Shown: positions 21,479 to 32,381 of the stretch, piece after piece
How the letters are laid out: each line of letters starts with the position of its first letter
How positions within the stretch are numbered: position 1 is the stretch's first letter
NCBI GenBank assembly: GCA_003116875.1
Contig: BCKT01000006.1
Coordinates: forward strand, 62,001-126,000
Length of the DNA stretch: 64,000 bases
Direction of reading: 5' to 3'
From: Takashimella koratensis
Lineage: Eukaryota > Basidiomycota > Tremellomycetes > Trichosporonales > Tetragoniomycetaceae
The notes under the pieces: generated by a model
What the model saw: only the letters and a program-made list of their open reading frames with translations
What the model was told of the DNA's origin: nothing
The model's database searches: none
Made by a program: the position numbers and the translations under genes

Positions 21479-23146
21479 ATGTCTACCACCGAGTACAAGT
21501 TTCAAGGTTGGGGCGGCTTCGACCCCGATTCGGTCAAGGGAAACCTCAAGTGGTTCGAGTACACTCCCAAGACCTGGGCCGAGGAAGACATTGACGGTGA
21601 GTCATGTTTAACACTCCCATTCTACCTAGTCTTTTTGTTTTAGTCGCAAATCACTGACGCCTCTGACTTTTTAGTCAAGATCCACGCTTGTGGCGTGTGC
21701 GGAACCGATCTTCACATGTTGTCATCCGGATGGATGGACATGACCGAGGCGTACCCTCAAGTAAGTCGACCCCTCCCCCTCCCTTTTTCTTCTTCTTATC
21801 TTGCTTCCTTTCCGTCTCCTTTTATTGCATCCCTCGCCACAGACGATCTGACCACCGACCCAGGTGGTCGGCCACGAAATCGTCGGCGAAGTCGTTCGTG
21901 TCGGCTCCAACGTCAATAACGTCAAGGTCGGTGATTTCGTAGGAATCGGAGCCCAGTGCGACTCGTGTGGCAAGTGCCATGAGTGTGACAGGAGTGAGTT
22001 GTCTCTTTCCCCTTGTCTACCTCGACACCTACTTACCAGTTGATTTTCCCCTTGGATATAGGCGAGGAACCTTACTGCAAGGGAATGGTCTCGACTTACA
22101 GTGACGTGTACAAGTCGGGTATCGCGGCAGGTGAGAAGACCTATGGCGGATACGCCAACTATTGGCGCGGACCTGCCAGCTTCGCTATCCCGATCCCGGC
22201 GCATATGGAGCTCTCGGACGCTGCGCCTTTCCTCTGTGGAGGAGTGACAGTGTATGCTCCTTTGGAGAAGTATGGCGCAGGGACAGAGGCGAAGGAAGTC
22301 GGCGTGGTGGGGATTGGTGGACTTGGACACTTTGCTGTTCTCATGGTATGTCAAGTCGAGGGACAGATGTAGAGAGGGGACCGCCCCCTCGGGTGGGTGG
22401 GAGGGTTAAGGAGAGACGGGTAGTGGATGGAGAATCCGAGAGGTCGAGCAAGTGAGCGAGACAAGCTGACAACCTCACCCCACAGGCCAAGGCAATGGGC
22501 GCCAACGTCACCGCTATCACCCACGGCGCTAGCAAAGTCGAGACAGCCAAGGAACTTGGTGCCGACACCGTCATTGTCACTGGTGACGACGCTGCGACTG
22601 CCGTTGCCCCTCACGGCCGCACTCTTGACCTCATCATCTGCACCTCGAGTGAGTTCATTCCATCGACTGAGGAGAGGTGGATAATTGTTTACATTTTTTG
22701 CAGACGATGCCAAGCTCCCTCTCTCAGAGCTGCTTTCCCTTCTCCGCCCCGGTGGGAGGTTCATCGTTATTGGTATCGCCGACGGCGGTGTGCTCCCCCA
22801 GCTGTCCACTTTCCAGCTCGTCATGAGTGAGTTCATTCCCCGATCGTTTTTACCCTTTCCCCCACCTTTGTCACAGACACCTTTTCACCCCTTCCAATCC
22901 TCAGCCATGAAGAGAAATACTCACACGGCCCAAACCCTCTTAGACAACATCCACGTCGGTGGATCCCTCATCGGTAGCCCCGCTCAGATCAACCGCATGT
23001 TCCAGCTCGTCGCGGACAAACAGATCAAGCCCTGGGTTGTCAAGAGGTCCATGAAGGACGCCAACCAGACTATCGTGGATATGCACGAGGGCAAGGCCAA
23101 GTTCCGTTACGTCCTCGTCAACGAGGAGAACGGCGGGAAACTCTAG
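21479..23146 (+). CDS. Zinc alcohol dehydrogenase, ADH6/cinnamyl type, copy 1
   Basis: About 8 exons. Medium-chain dehydrogenase with catalytic-zinc motif ACGVCGTDLHML and GHEIVGEVV, structural-zinc cysteines CDSCGKCHECDR...EPYC, substrate-domain motif YGGYANYWRGP, and the NADP-binding GVVGIGGLGHFAV. The C-terminal half (LRPGGRFIVIGI, GGSLIGSPAQINRM, KFRYVLVNEENGGKL) matches the yeast ADH6/ADH7 branch, NADP(H)-dependent enzymes acting on medium-chain, branched or aromatic aldehydes. It is a tandem duplicate of the gene at 24012. One intron falls between the third and fourth structural-zinc cysteines (about 21995-22062) and is absent from copy 2. Substrate cannot be read from sequence. Confidence 0.94.
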
Positions 23147-24011
23147 CTCTAGTCCTAGCTGTAGCTCTGACCGCTTTGGTCTCAGTGTAGGAGCGGAGGT
23201 GATTGATACAGTTTTTTGATGGTGGAGTACGTAAATGAATTCTGATGTTCACCGGACCAACTCATCCGCCACGTGAAGTTAGACTCCATAACACCAGGTC
23301 CGTGGGAGACCTTGTCATTTACCGCTCCAGCCTGGCGTGTATATCGAATACTTCTTTTCCGTTGGCTCATAGCTTGATCGAAACGTCACACCTACGTCGT
23401 CGTCGTCGCTTGTCGCTTGTTCTCACTTTTCGGGATCCCGTAGGTTTTGACCTCCATCCGAACTTTCCGGACTCTAAACGATTTTGTACCAAACCTCCAC
23501 CCTCCACTCTCCGACCCTCTGCCCGTGCGCCTTGGTCGATGCTCAGGGTTTGTTTGGCTGGGGATATGACCGGCGGCACGCCTGGTTGATCGCTTTATTC
23601 CCCTCCACCAGTGACACCACTTTACGGCCGCGTTGGGCGAGGAGCGAAGGAGGAGGGGGAAGGGGAGAGGGGAGAGGGTCAAGGATGTACACAGGTCCGA
23701 ACTTGAATGGACGGAGGTGGGCAGTACCAAGGAGCTGCGGTGAACTCCGGTGGAGGCTATTCAAGGTCTGGCGCTGGACGCCTGGATTCATTGGTAAGGC
23801 ATGGTGGCTGAACCCAAGCCCGTTATCGCTACGTCCAACGTCCTCCACCACCACCTCCACCACTCCACGAACAAGTCAGGACCCCTCTGGAAGAGATATA
23901 AGGGCTGCTGCACATCATCCCCCCTCCCCCTCCCGCTCCAACTTCCTTCGCCACCAGAAGAACCCCACTCACCCAAACCACCACACCAAAATCACCAATC
24001 TATTCTCCAAA
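23147..24011. other. Intergenic, ADH2 promoter
   Basis: No gene supported. Looser CCTCCAC clusters lie at about 23489-23520 and 23840-23866, the second about 35 bases before TATAAGG (23897-23903). Confidence 0.5.
23840..23866 (-). promoter_or_regulatory. CCTCCAC cluster (ADH2 promoter)
   Basis: Three spaced copies of TCCACCA/CCTCCAC in 27 bases, close upstream of the TATA box. A looser relative of the 15-mer before SDR1 and ADH1, so the link is tentative. Confidence 0.35.
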
Positions 24012-25551
24012 ATGTCCACCTCTACCGACTACAAATTCGAGGGCTGGGGCGGGTTCGACCCGGACTCGATCAACGGGAACCTCAAGTGGTTCGAGTACGA
24101 GCCCAAGACCTGGATGGAGGACGACATTGATAGTGAGTCTAAAGTGCCTCTTGGGCGTAAGCCCACTGGAATGATGAGCGCTGATCGACCGCCTCGATCG
24201 CAGTCAAAATCCACGCCTGCGGTGTCTGCGGCAGTGACCTCCACACCCTCTCGTCTGGGTGGAGGGACATGTCTGCCCTGTACCCTCAGGTGAGTCTCGC
24301 TTAGCCCTGCCAACTTCGCCATTTCCACCGTCCACAATCGTTACCAACCGGATACCGCTCGGCTCTTCTTGATAAGCCTTGGACACTCGACTGACCAATG
24401 CATCTCAGGTCGTCGGCCACGAGATTGTCGGTGAGGTCGTCCGTGTTGGCGCCAACGTGACCAAGTTCAAGGTCGGCGACTTTGCCGGTGTCGGTGCTCA
24501 ATGCGACTCGTGTGGTCAATGCCACCAGTGCAACAAGGACGAGGAGTCGTACTGCGACGAAGGGATGACCAGTACCTACGGGAGCACGTTCAAGAAGGGC
24601 GCTTCGGCGGGTGAGAAGACCAACGGTGGTTATGCAAACTACTGGCGTGGTCCAGCCAAGTTCGCCATTGCCATCCCGGACCACCTCGACCTCGCTGATG
24701 CCGCCCCACTGCTCTGCGGTGGTGTGACGGTCTACTCGCCCCTCGAGAGGTACGGCGCCGGCACCGAGTCCAAAGACGTCGGTGTTGTCGGCATCGGCGG
24801 TCTTGGTCACTTTGCCGTCCTCATGGTGAGTCGCGAGGAACATACCGTCCCACTTGCCGCTTGCCTGTCAATGTTATCCATGACTGAGACAGCGCTGACA
24901 TACCCCCTTCCTCAGGCCAAGGGCATGGGCGCCAACGTCACTGCTATCACCCACGGCTCGCGCAAGGTCGAGGACGCCAAAGCCCTCGGTGCCGACACCG
25001 TCATCGTGACCGGCAACGACGCCGCTACCGCGGTCGCTCCTTACAAGCGATCGCTTGACTTGATCATCTCCACTTCGAGTACGTCAACGTGTCTTGCGTA
25101 TTTGATCTGACCGATCAAAACTTGCTGACACCTGGCTTAGACGACAGCAACCTCCCTCTTACCGAGCTTTTGTCTCTCCTCCGCCCTGGTGGCAAGTTCA
25201 TCATCGTCGGTATCCCCGACGGTGCCAAGCTTCCCCAGCTCTCGTACTTCCAATTCGTCGGCAGTGAGTACCTCATCAGGCTCAGAAGCCACGCCAACCC
25301 TCTCTCCAACATTTCCTTCAGGCTCACCGCTGACCCCTTTTTCCTTAGGCAACATCCACCTCGGCGGGTCATTGATCGGCAGCCCGGCATGCATCGAGCG
25401 CATGCTCACTTTTGTCCGCGACAAGCAGATCAAGCCGTGGATCGAGAAGCGATCGTTGAAGGACGCCAACCAGGTTGTACAGGATATGCACGCTGGCAAG
25501 GCCAAGTTCCGCTACGTTCTCATCAACGAGGAGAACGGCGGCAAGTTGTGA
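24012..25551 (+). CDS. Zinc alcohol dehydrogenase, ADH6/cinnamyl type, copy 2
   Basis: Seven exons. Nearly the same protein as copy 1: N-terminus DYKFEGWGGFDPDSINGNLK, catalytic zinc CGVCGSDLHTL and GHEIVGEVV, structural-zinc run CDSCGQCHQCNKDEESYC in one uninterrupted exon, coenzyme motif VVGIGGLGHFAV, ending KFRYVLINEENGGKL. All zinc ligands are intact. Most introns match copy 1, but the one inside the structural zinc loop is missing. Differences concentrate in the substrate half, which suggests divergence in substrate range rather than redundancy. Probably reduces aldehydes, or oxidises alcohols, in the same pathway as its neighbours. Confidence 0.94.
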
Positions 25552-25952
25552 ACCGCACCACGCCTGTAGTTGACGGAGCCGACGAGGCCGTAGCGAGGCA
25601 CATGTACATAGAAGCACATTAGATGGGGCATGCATAGTTGTGGTCGTTAGCATGGTTTGCGTGGGGACAAGAGGAAGTGAGGCTTGGCGGGCGCGGAGCC
25701 ACGGGTGGGATGTTTGGCTGGTGGATAAATTTAGATCTAGTACGGCCGGATCTGACCATTTATAGTCACCGCAGCCCTCGATCTCCGTAGAAAGCCGAAC
25801 GACGACGAGACATGAGAACATGGCTCGCATGCATCGACATTGCACTCTTCACACTTAGGCTCGACGGTAGAGGGCATATAAAACCCACCAAGGCATCGCG
25901 AGAAACTGGGCTTTCTCCCAACAACCTTTGCCTGATCCCACTCCTCGCTGCA
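25552..25952. other. Intergenic, DUF1275 gene promoter
   Basis: Short promoter with TATAAAA near 25877. I see no copy of the GTGGAGGTGT element here. Confidence 0.45.
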
Positions 25953-26977
25953 ATGTCCGATAAACAACCCATGTCGCACGAGCAACAACAACAACAAAAA
26001 TCTCAACCTCAGGTCCCGGCCCAGAGACCCAAACCAAGCTCGTACTGGACCTCCGATGTCGAGTTCACCAGGACCTCCTCAGTTCCAGTCCTGCTGCTAT
26101 TGTCCGTCGCTGCAGGATGTGAGTGGACTGCTCCTGCTTCATTCCAACTTGAGCTGACCGTCACAGGCATCGACGTCTTCTCCGTCCCTGCTCTCCGAGT
26201 GTTTGTAGCCAACAACGTGAGCCCACTCACTTCATTCCAGCCCATACTGAGTCGCTGCAGACAGGTAACCTCGTATTCCTTGGACTGGCAGCGACGCAGA
26301 TGGCCGCGATCGTCCCGACCGAGATCTTCCCCATCGCCGCTATCACTTCCCTTGCCGGCTCGTGGTTTGGGTCCTTCGCCAGCGGTTGGATTGGGTACCA
26401 TGTCGGTCGAAAGCGACGTAGCTACGTGATTGCCGATTTCACGATCCAGAGCTTGTTGGTCTTCCTCGTTGCCGGCCTGTGTTATGGGAACGTAGTGCAA
26501 TTTAACGATGGCCGGACAGAATATGTCGCCATCGCATTGCTCGTGAGCCATGGCTGCCTTCTTGACTTTTTGTACAGTTCTCACCACACCCGGGTCACAG
26601 AGCTTCTCGATGGGATGCCAGAACGTCACGGTCAAGGGATTGGGAGGCGCCCCTACCATCCCGACCCAAGTCGCGACCGGCGCCATGGCCGACTTCTTCA
26701 GCGATCCCAAGCTCTTCGCACTTGCCAACAGGGCCAGAGACGAGCGTATCATCTTTGTTTTCACCTTCTTTATCGGTGAGTGGGGTTCTGAGCATGGCGA
26801 TTAGGGAGGACAAGTCCTGACTTTTACGATCCAGGCGGCCTGCTAGGAGGATTCAGCTACAGATACTCGTCGCCGTCTCTCGCGTTGCTCATGGTCGCAG
26901 TGTTCAAGCTCCTCGCTGCGATGTCAGTCTTCTGGTTCGCACGACCTCGACCCCAGGTATCTGCCGTTTCTGCATAG
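25953..26977 (+). CDS. DUF1275 (YoaK-type) membrane protein
   Basis: Five to six exons, about 250 residues. A Gln-rich cytosolic N-terminus (about 40 residues) precedes about six hydrophobic segments: VPVLLLLSVAAG, IDVFSVPALRVFVANNTGNL, a loop followed by ITSLAGSWFGSFASGWIG, FTIQSLLVFLVAGLCYG, then the family signature FSMGCQNVTVKGLGGAPTIP with TGAMADF, and a final RIIFVFTFFIGGLLGG. TGNLVFLG and GCQN..T are the conserved parts of DUF1275, a family widespread in bacteria and fungi with no established biochemistry, suspected to move small solutes. The last exon joins in phase 1 at FFIG|GLLGG. Its place inside the cluster hints at transport of a pathway compound (inference). Confidence 0.8.
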
Positions 26978-27074
26978 AACACACCATCTTGACTCCATAG
27001 ATATAGACCTTTGTCCATTCCCTGTATACAGTATCCCTTCATGCATGCACTTCTACCCCACCCCTTGTCTTCCT

Positions 27075-27943
27075 TCACCACGGCTGCACGTCGTCCTTCC
27101 TGATGACCCTACCGGCGTCCGCATCGCGCTTGCCTTCAATGACGTCCCTGACGAATGCCGCGCCAATCGCAGGGTCGATCGCACCTGCCTTCTTGCTCGC
27201 TTCCGCGCCCGCTCCCAGGCCCGTCGCGAGCCACCCGGGACTAACCGCGTGAATGAGAACGTTGTCGTTGCGTACAATCCGCGCCCACTCCCGGACCATC
27301 ATGTTCATTCCTGTCTTGGCGGACCGATAAGCCGGAACGGCAAACGTAGGCGGCTTGGGCCATCCAGCGGGCGGAGCGGCGTTCACGGGCACCGCAGGGT
27401 TCTCCGACTCGGCGAGGGTGGACGTACCAGATGCGATAAAAAGGAGGCGTGGGGAAGACGACTTGAGAAGGAACGGCATGAGTGCCTTGGTCACCAGCCA
27501 GGTACCGGTAACGTTGGTGTCCCACGACTTGTTCCACATGTCACGCTCGCTCATACGTCCTTGCGTAAACTCTGCGTCGAACTGGGCGCCTACATATGGG
27601 TCAGCACGATGCTGACTGGGACAGGAAGTCATTGAGACTACGTACCGGCATTGTTGACTAGGATGTCGAGCTTGCCGTACTCGCTGTCGATTGCCTTGGC
27701 GAGTCCCGCGATCGATTCATCGGATGCAATATCAACCGTCATCGCCCTGATCTCGGTATTTGAGCCCGGGAAATCGTTCTTGAGCTTGTCGACGGCGTCT
27801 TGAGCTCGCTGCTGCGATCGACCACAGAGGATGATGTGGTATCCCGTCTTGGCCTGGGCGCTGGTCGATTCTAACACCTTGCGGACGGTCTCGAAGCCGA
27901 GACCCGAGTTGGCGCCGGTGATGAGCAAAATGGGCTTGGTCAT
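27075..27943 (-). CDS. Short-chain dehydrogenase/reductase (SDR2)
   Basis: Two exons (27943 to about 27646 and 27585 to 27075), about 270 residues. Starts MTKPILLITGANSGLGFETV, giving the TGxxxGxG cofactor motif at residues 9-16, then NNAG split by the intron, Ser in LLFIASGTSTLAE, and YRSAK with catalytic Tyr and Lys, then AVSPGWLATGLG. The insert between Ser and Tyr (PAVPVNAAPPAGWPKPPTF) is longer than in classical SDRs and resembles carbonyl-reductase-like members. The pattern ILCGRSQQR after strand 2 suggests NADP. Transcribed away from the amidase; a GTGGAGG element and a TATA (28025-28031) lie upstream. Confidence 0.9.
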
Positions 27944-28117
27944 GGTTTAAGAAGTGGGCGTGAGTCTGGAGAAGAGGACGTAGGGGTTGGGAAGAGTGAG
28001 TGTAGGTGGCTAGAACGGGACTGCTTATATACTTTGGAAAGGTGGGTCATGAGTGCGGTTGTTGATGGTCACTTGGCCTGCTCAACCGACGCCGAGGTCA
28101 GAAGGGATCTCCGAATC

Positions 28118-28140
28118 GAGGTGGAGGTCAAAAGTGGAGG
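28118..28140 (+). promoter_or_regulatory. GTGGAGG pair (SDR2 promoter)
   Basis: AGGTGGAGGTC and AAAAGTGGAGG occur 10 bases apart about 90 bases upstream of the minus-strand TATA. The second matches the first ten bases of the SDR1/ADH1 element core. Confidence 0.45.
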
Positions 28141-28986
28141 ATCGTCATACACCACCAGTCGCCGTGTCACCGAGCTCTCCTAGACTCGCGCTCCACCACC
28201 CATCTATATACCTTGTGTCAACCCGCCGCTATCCCCGCCTTGCTGAGCGCGGAACACCAGAGGTAGCTTGCTCAGTGGCTTTCGCGAGCTCAGTCGGTGG
28301 ACATAGCTCGGTGTTGTTGACGTCCGAGGCTTCAAGAAATCGTCAAACCAGGCGCACGTGAATGTGCTAGTCTGACCGGACAATCCGTGTGCACCCTAAA
28401 TGACTGCTGGGACCTACCTGGCTTCGGTCAGACAGGCCCAAACGAGGCGCATCCTAAGAATTTCTCACACAGACGATGGGTTGGAGTGAAATGCTGTTGT
28501 CGCGGCGCGTAATTTTGTTCCATGATGTCTATCATCGGCACTGTCATCTGGTGTCGGCAGGAGGATGTAGGATGTCCATTCGCATAGGGGATCGGGCGAG
28601 GTCATGAGAGAGTGAGTCTGGTGAAAAGCCTTGCGTGAAGGTAACTCCAGCGCTTTGAGGGGTAAAGTTTGTTGCGACAGCGCCCCTGTTCTCGACGTCT
28701 CAGCTATATGTTGCCCAAGTTGCCGAGTGTGACCTGAAGCGACTGCCAAGAGATCGGTTGCACGCCCCACCTACCTTACACCCAGCAATCCCACCTCTCG
28801 GTTGTCCCCACCGAGAACTCGGTCTGGATCCTGGGCTAAGCTGCCGGCAGCTCGGTCCACAGGGTCGGTCAGCCCACCGAGTTCGGTCTTGGGGGGTTGC
28901 GCGGTGTCACGTGATTTCTCTGGGCTGAAAGCTACTTGAGCTGATATGAATTCTCGACCGTCATTCGTCCGTGACCCGACAAGTGA

Positions 28987-29008
28987 CCCGAGATACCAAC
29001 ATCTCGGG
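28987..29008. promoter_or_regulatory. Inverted repeat CCCGAGAT-N6-ATCTCGGG
   Basis: Perfect 8-base arms (28987-28994 and 29001-29008) around ACCAAC, 145 bases before the amidase ATG. It contains CCG and CGG half-sites facing inward, the layout bound by many Zn2Cys6 dimers. A direct repeat of GTGACCCGA (28971 and 28983) overlaps its left arm. Candidate operator for the regulator at 33960-36098. Confidence 0.55.
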
Positions 29009-29152
29009 ATGGTCAATCTGGTCTGGGGTACGTTACTGGGCAGCAAGTATTAACGTATATGCAGCGATCTAAGAAGGACGAGCTGATTTTGACAATCAAC
29101 TTTGACTCTAATCTCACTGTCTAACTCTACTCTCACTCTCACCTCAACAGCC

Positions 29153-31130
29153 ATGGACGACGCTGCTGTCAAAGTTCACTTGGAGGAAGCTGCGAACAAG
29201 ATCGGGTTCACAATTCCGGACGCCCATGTCGACGAGTACGAGACGCTGTTCAAGAGCATGGCCGAGTCATGCGAGCTCATCATGGGCATGCCTGGTAAGC
29301 AGCATCAAGAACAGTATCTGAGGTCAGAGACAGCGAGGAAAAGCTAACAACAGGTCTACAGACTATCAACCTGCTCCCGCGCCTTACCCTCGAGACAACG
29401 TGCACTGGCCAACAAAAGAAGAGAACCCTCTGGGAGGGTGGACGTGGAAGGCAGATGTCGCAGGCGCACCGGAAGGGATCCTCAAGGGCAAGACCGTCTG
29501 CCTGAAGGATAACATCTGCCTTGCTGGCGTGCCGTTGTTGATGGGAACCACCACAATCACCGACTACATTCGTGAGTAACGGGTGAAAGCTTGATTAGGT
29601 ATCTGACGTGGTGCGTGTAGCTGTGACGGACGCGACCGTTGCCAAGCGTGTCCTAGATGCGGGCGCCATCATTAAGGGGAAAGCTACCTGTGAAGTACGT
29701 ACGACTAACTAAAGTTGAAGCGGAATATATTGACGCCGCTCTCAGGCCTGGTCGGCGAGTCCCGATTCGTTCTCTGCAACCACTGGGCCAGTACATAACC
29801 CCTTCGCCAAGGGCTTCAGTGCCGGCGGCTCGAGCTCGGGATGTGGTGCGCTCGTTGGTAGCGGAGCAGTGGATATGGGCATTGGTGGAGACCAAGGCGG
29901 GAGTGTCCGCATTGTGAGTGAAACCACACGACGCTTTGAAAAGACAGACACACACGCTGATGGTGCATACAGCCCGCGAGCTTGTGTGGACACGTCGGGA
30001 TGAAAGCTACCAAGGGACTTATTCCGTATACTGGAGCTATCACCTCTGACTGGGGAGCTGACCATCTCGGTGAGTCCTTGAGAATGCAGTCGTAGTCGAT
30101 CGCGCTAACACTTTGATCGTGCAGGCCCCATGACGCAGACAGTGGAGGACTGCGCCCTCTTGCTGGAGGCCATTGCCGGATACGATAACATCGATGACCG
30201 TCAGCTGGGCGCACCTAACCCTGGTCAAGTCCCCAAATACCGTGCGGACCTCCTTGAAGCTCGGAAAGCGGGTATCAAGGGTCTCCGTGTCGGCGTCTTG
30301 AGTGAGGGTTACGTCAACCCGAACCTGGATCCGAGAGTGAAGGAGTTGGTGGACAAGGCATGTGAGGGCTTGGTCGCGCTCGGTGCTACTTTGGTCCCTG
30401 TCTCGGCTCCCCTGTAAGTCGGTTCGCACCACAGTCTGGAGGGACTGTACTGACAGCCTGTATCTCGACTTTCTCCAGTCATCTGTTGTCCGCTCACCTC
30501 AACAAAGTCGTCAACCGGCTAGGTACCTGCCAAACCCGCATGGGTCGTCAAGTCGGCAACCGCGGTCTCGGCCTGACCGACTTTTACGAGAAGCTACTTC
30601 CCTGGAACCAAGAGAAGATTGAGAAGGCTGGGGTCTACGTCGCAGACGGTTTCCTCGAAGGAGAGTTTGCTTGGAAAAACTATCCGACAGCGTTCCACAA
30701 GGCCAACAATATTCTGAGGCAGTTGAGGGACCAGTACGACGCGCTGTTGGAGGAGGTGGACGTGCTCGTGATGCCGACGGTTATGCAGCCTGCCAGGCGG
30801 TTTGGAAAACCGAACAGCGGGCCTCTGTCGTGGAGCACCACCTCGCGTAAGTACAATCGAACGAATGGGCAAGACCACTGTGCTGACCTTGCCATAGCGG
30901 GTATCATCTCCAACACCGCCAGCTTCAATCTCACCAATCACCCCGCGATCACCATCCCTGTTGGGAAGACCTCCCCTGTCGCTGCTGATATTCGCGAGCC
31001 CGGAGACGAGAAGATCCGGCTTCCAGTGGGTCTCCAGATTGTCGCCAAGCGCTTCGACGAGGCAGGTATCATGCGTGTTGCGGACGCCTGGGAGCAGGCT
31101 TACAACTGGCGCGAGATCGAGGTTGTATAG
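29153..31130 (+). CDS. Amidase signature family hydrolase
   Basis: About 9 exons, roughly 550 residues. The Ser-cisSer-Lys triad is visible: Lys in GKTVCLKDNICLAG, the loop GFSAGGSSSGCGALVG with the cis-Ser, and Ser in GGDQGGSVRIPASLCG, followed by GMKATKGLIPYTGA. Later segments (ITIPVGKTS, RLPVGLQIVAKRFDE) are normal for the family. No signal peptide; probably cytosolic. Enzymes of this family release ammonia from amides, and fungal members serve nitrogen catabolism. The ATG at 29153 (ccATGg) is preferred over the in-frame one at 29102 because it has better context and follows a pyrimidine-rich leader. It shares its upstream region with SDR2 and carries the GACCCGA sites. Substrate unknown. 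Confidence 0.93.
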
Positions 31131-31265
31131 GTGTTTATTATAAACTTCTATGTCTGTGTGTCCGCCTGCAAACCATCTCTACACATAGATAGACCAAGGG
31201 TTTTTCTGGGATTCCGATGCATTCTTCATTCGCAAGCGCTTCTATATGTTTATATCTGCTCAAAT

Positions 31266-31798
31266 TTAAACCTGCGCAATGCACTCGATCTCGATAATGG
31301 AGTTGGCAGGGAGACGGGCAGCCTGGATACATGTGCGAGCTGGCTTGGGGCTAGGGAGGAACTCGACGAAAGCCGCGTTCATAGCGTCAAAGTTGTCGAG
31401 GTCAAGGATGAAAACTGTGACGCGTCAGCGGGACTTGGACTGAACTCTGATGCCAAATCAACTCACTGTTGTACTTGACGACCTTCTCGAGCGACGAGCC
31501 GCCGAGCTCGAGCACCGACTTGAGGTTCTGGAGAGACTCGACCTGAGTTGTGTTAGCTGACCTGATAGCCCAAGTACCCCGAGCACTCACAGTAGCCTCC
31601 TTGATGTCCTTGGAACGCCCGACCTGCCCACTGCAGAAGATGAGGCCTGGGACCTTGACGGCAGGCGCTGGGAAGGACGTCGTCAGCGGACCCCGGAAGA
31701 AACCATTCGGCAGCTCGGCATCACTCGGCACCTCGGCACTCACAATTGTGCGCCTTCATAGGGAAGTCAGTGGAGTGAATGATCTCGTAGGCCGACAT
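31266..31798 (-). CDS. RidA/YjgF family enamine/imine deaminase
   Basis: Four to five exons, about 135 residues, the normal family length. Starts MSAYEIIHSTDFPMKAHN, joins in phase 1 to SPAVKVPGLIFCSGQVG, then SLQNLKSVLELGGSSLEKVV, and ends PARTCIQAARLP, IEIECIAQV. The Arg in PARTC and the Glu in EIECIA are the conserved substrate-pocket residues. RidA proteins hydrolyse reactive enamine/imine products of amino acid catabolism, and relatives work inside pyrimidine and other N-heterocycle pathways. It is divergent from the dioxygenase gene with a 583-base shared promoter carrying two GACCCGA sites, so joint control is likely. Confidence 0.9.
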
Positions 31799-32381
31799 TG
31801 TTGGAACTTGGCTGGACAAAAAACGAACGGTAAAAGGGAGGAAGAAACGGTAAAGAGGAGGGTGCTAAGTGGGCTGTACTGGCATCTTGGCCCCTCTCTC
31901 CTATACTTGTACTGCCCAGAGACATGTTGGTGGGCTTGCGACGGAGCTGGCCGTGTCACTGTAGCTGGCTCATCTTCGAAATCTCATCCGGTAACAGAGA
32001 GACCCGAGTATGACCCGAAGACGGTGCTCACAGGCAAACAAGGTCCAGGGCCCAACACCGACTTCGGCATTTCGGGATCGCGGGTCGCATACCAAAACCG
32101 AGTGACCTGATTGGGCACGCATTCGAAGGAGTACAAATCGGCATCTCGGCATACGCTTTGGTCGAATGTGCATAAATAGCTGGAGGGGTCACTCGGTTCG
32201 GCTTTTCGCGTCCTCGCCTCGTCGTGAGAAATGCATGACCCTCCGCTACCTGGCTCGGAGGTCGGGGGCGCATCGGGGACCTGCGAAGGTATTTAAGACC
32301 ATGAAATCCATCACAGTCGCAGGTGACCACTTACATCAACCCCCCTCCCACTCCAAAACCAAAGTCAGCACATCAGTAACC
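31799..32381. other. Divergent promoter between RidA and dioxygenase
   Basis: Contains GACCCGAG (32001-32008), TGACCCGAA (32011-32019) and several CTCGG half-sites (32140-32200). TATTTAAG near 32289 may serve the dioxygenase gene. No coding sequence. Confidence 0.55.
32001..32019 (+). promoter_or_regulatory. Paired GACCCGA sites (RidA/dioxygenase promoter)
   Basis: GACCCGAG and TGACCCGAA, 11 bases apart, the same core found before the amidase and between regulator and permease. Confidence 0.45.

Larger units (their letters stand above)
27944..29152. other. Divergent promoter between SDR2 and amidase
   Basis: About 1.2 kb with no supported gene. It is dense in candidate sites: GTGGAGG pair near 28118-28140 on the SDR2 side; CCGAGAACTCGG and CCGAGTTCGG near 28800-28890; and GACCCGA copies with a perfect inverted repeat on the amidase side. 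Confidence 0.55.

Noticed and set aside
21722..22354. 210-residue minus-strand frame
   Set aside because: Antisense of the alcohol dehydrogenase exons and introns.
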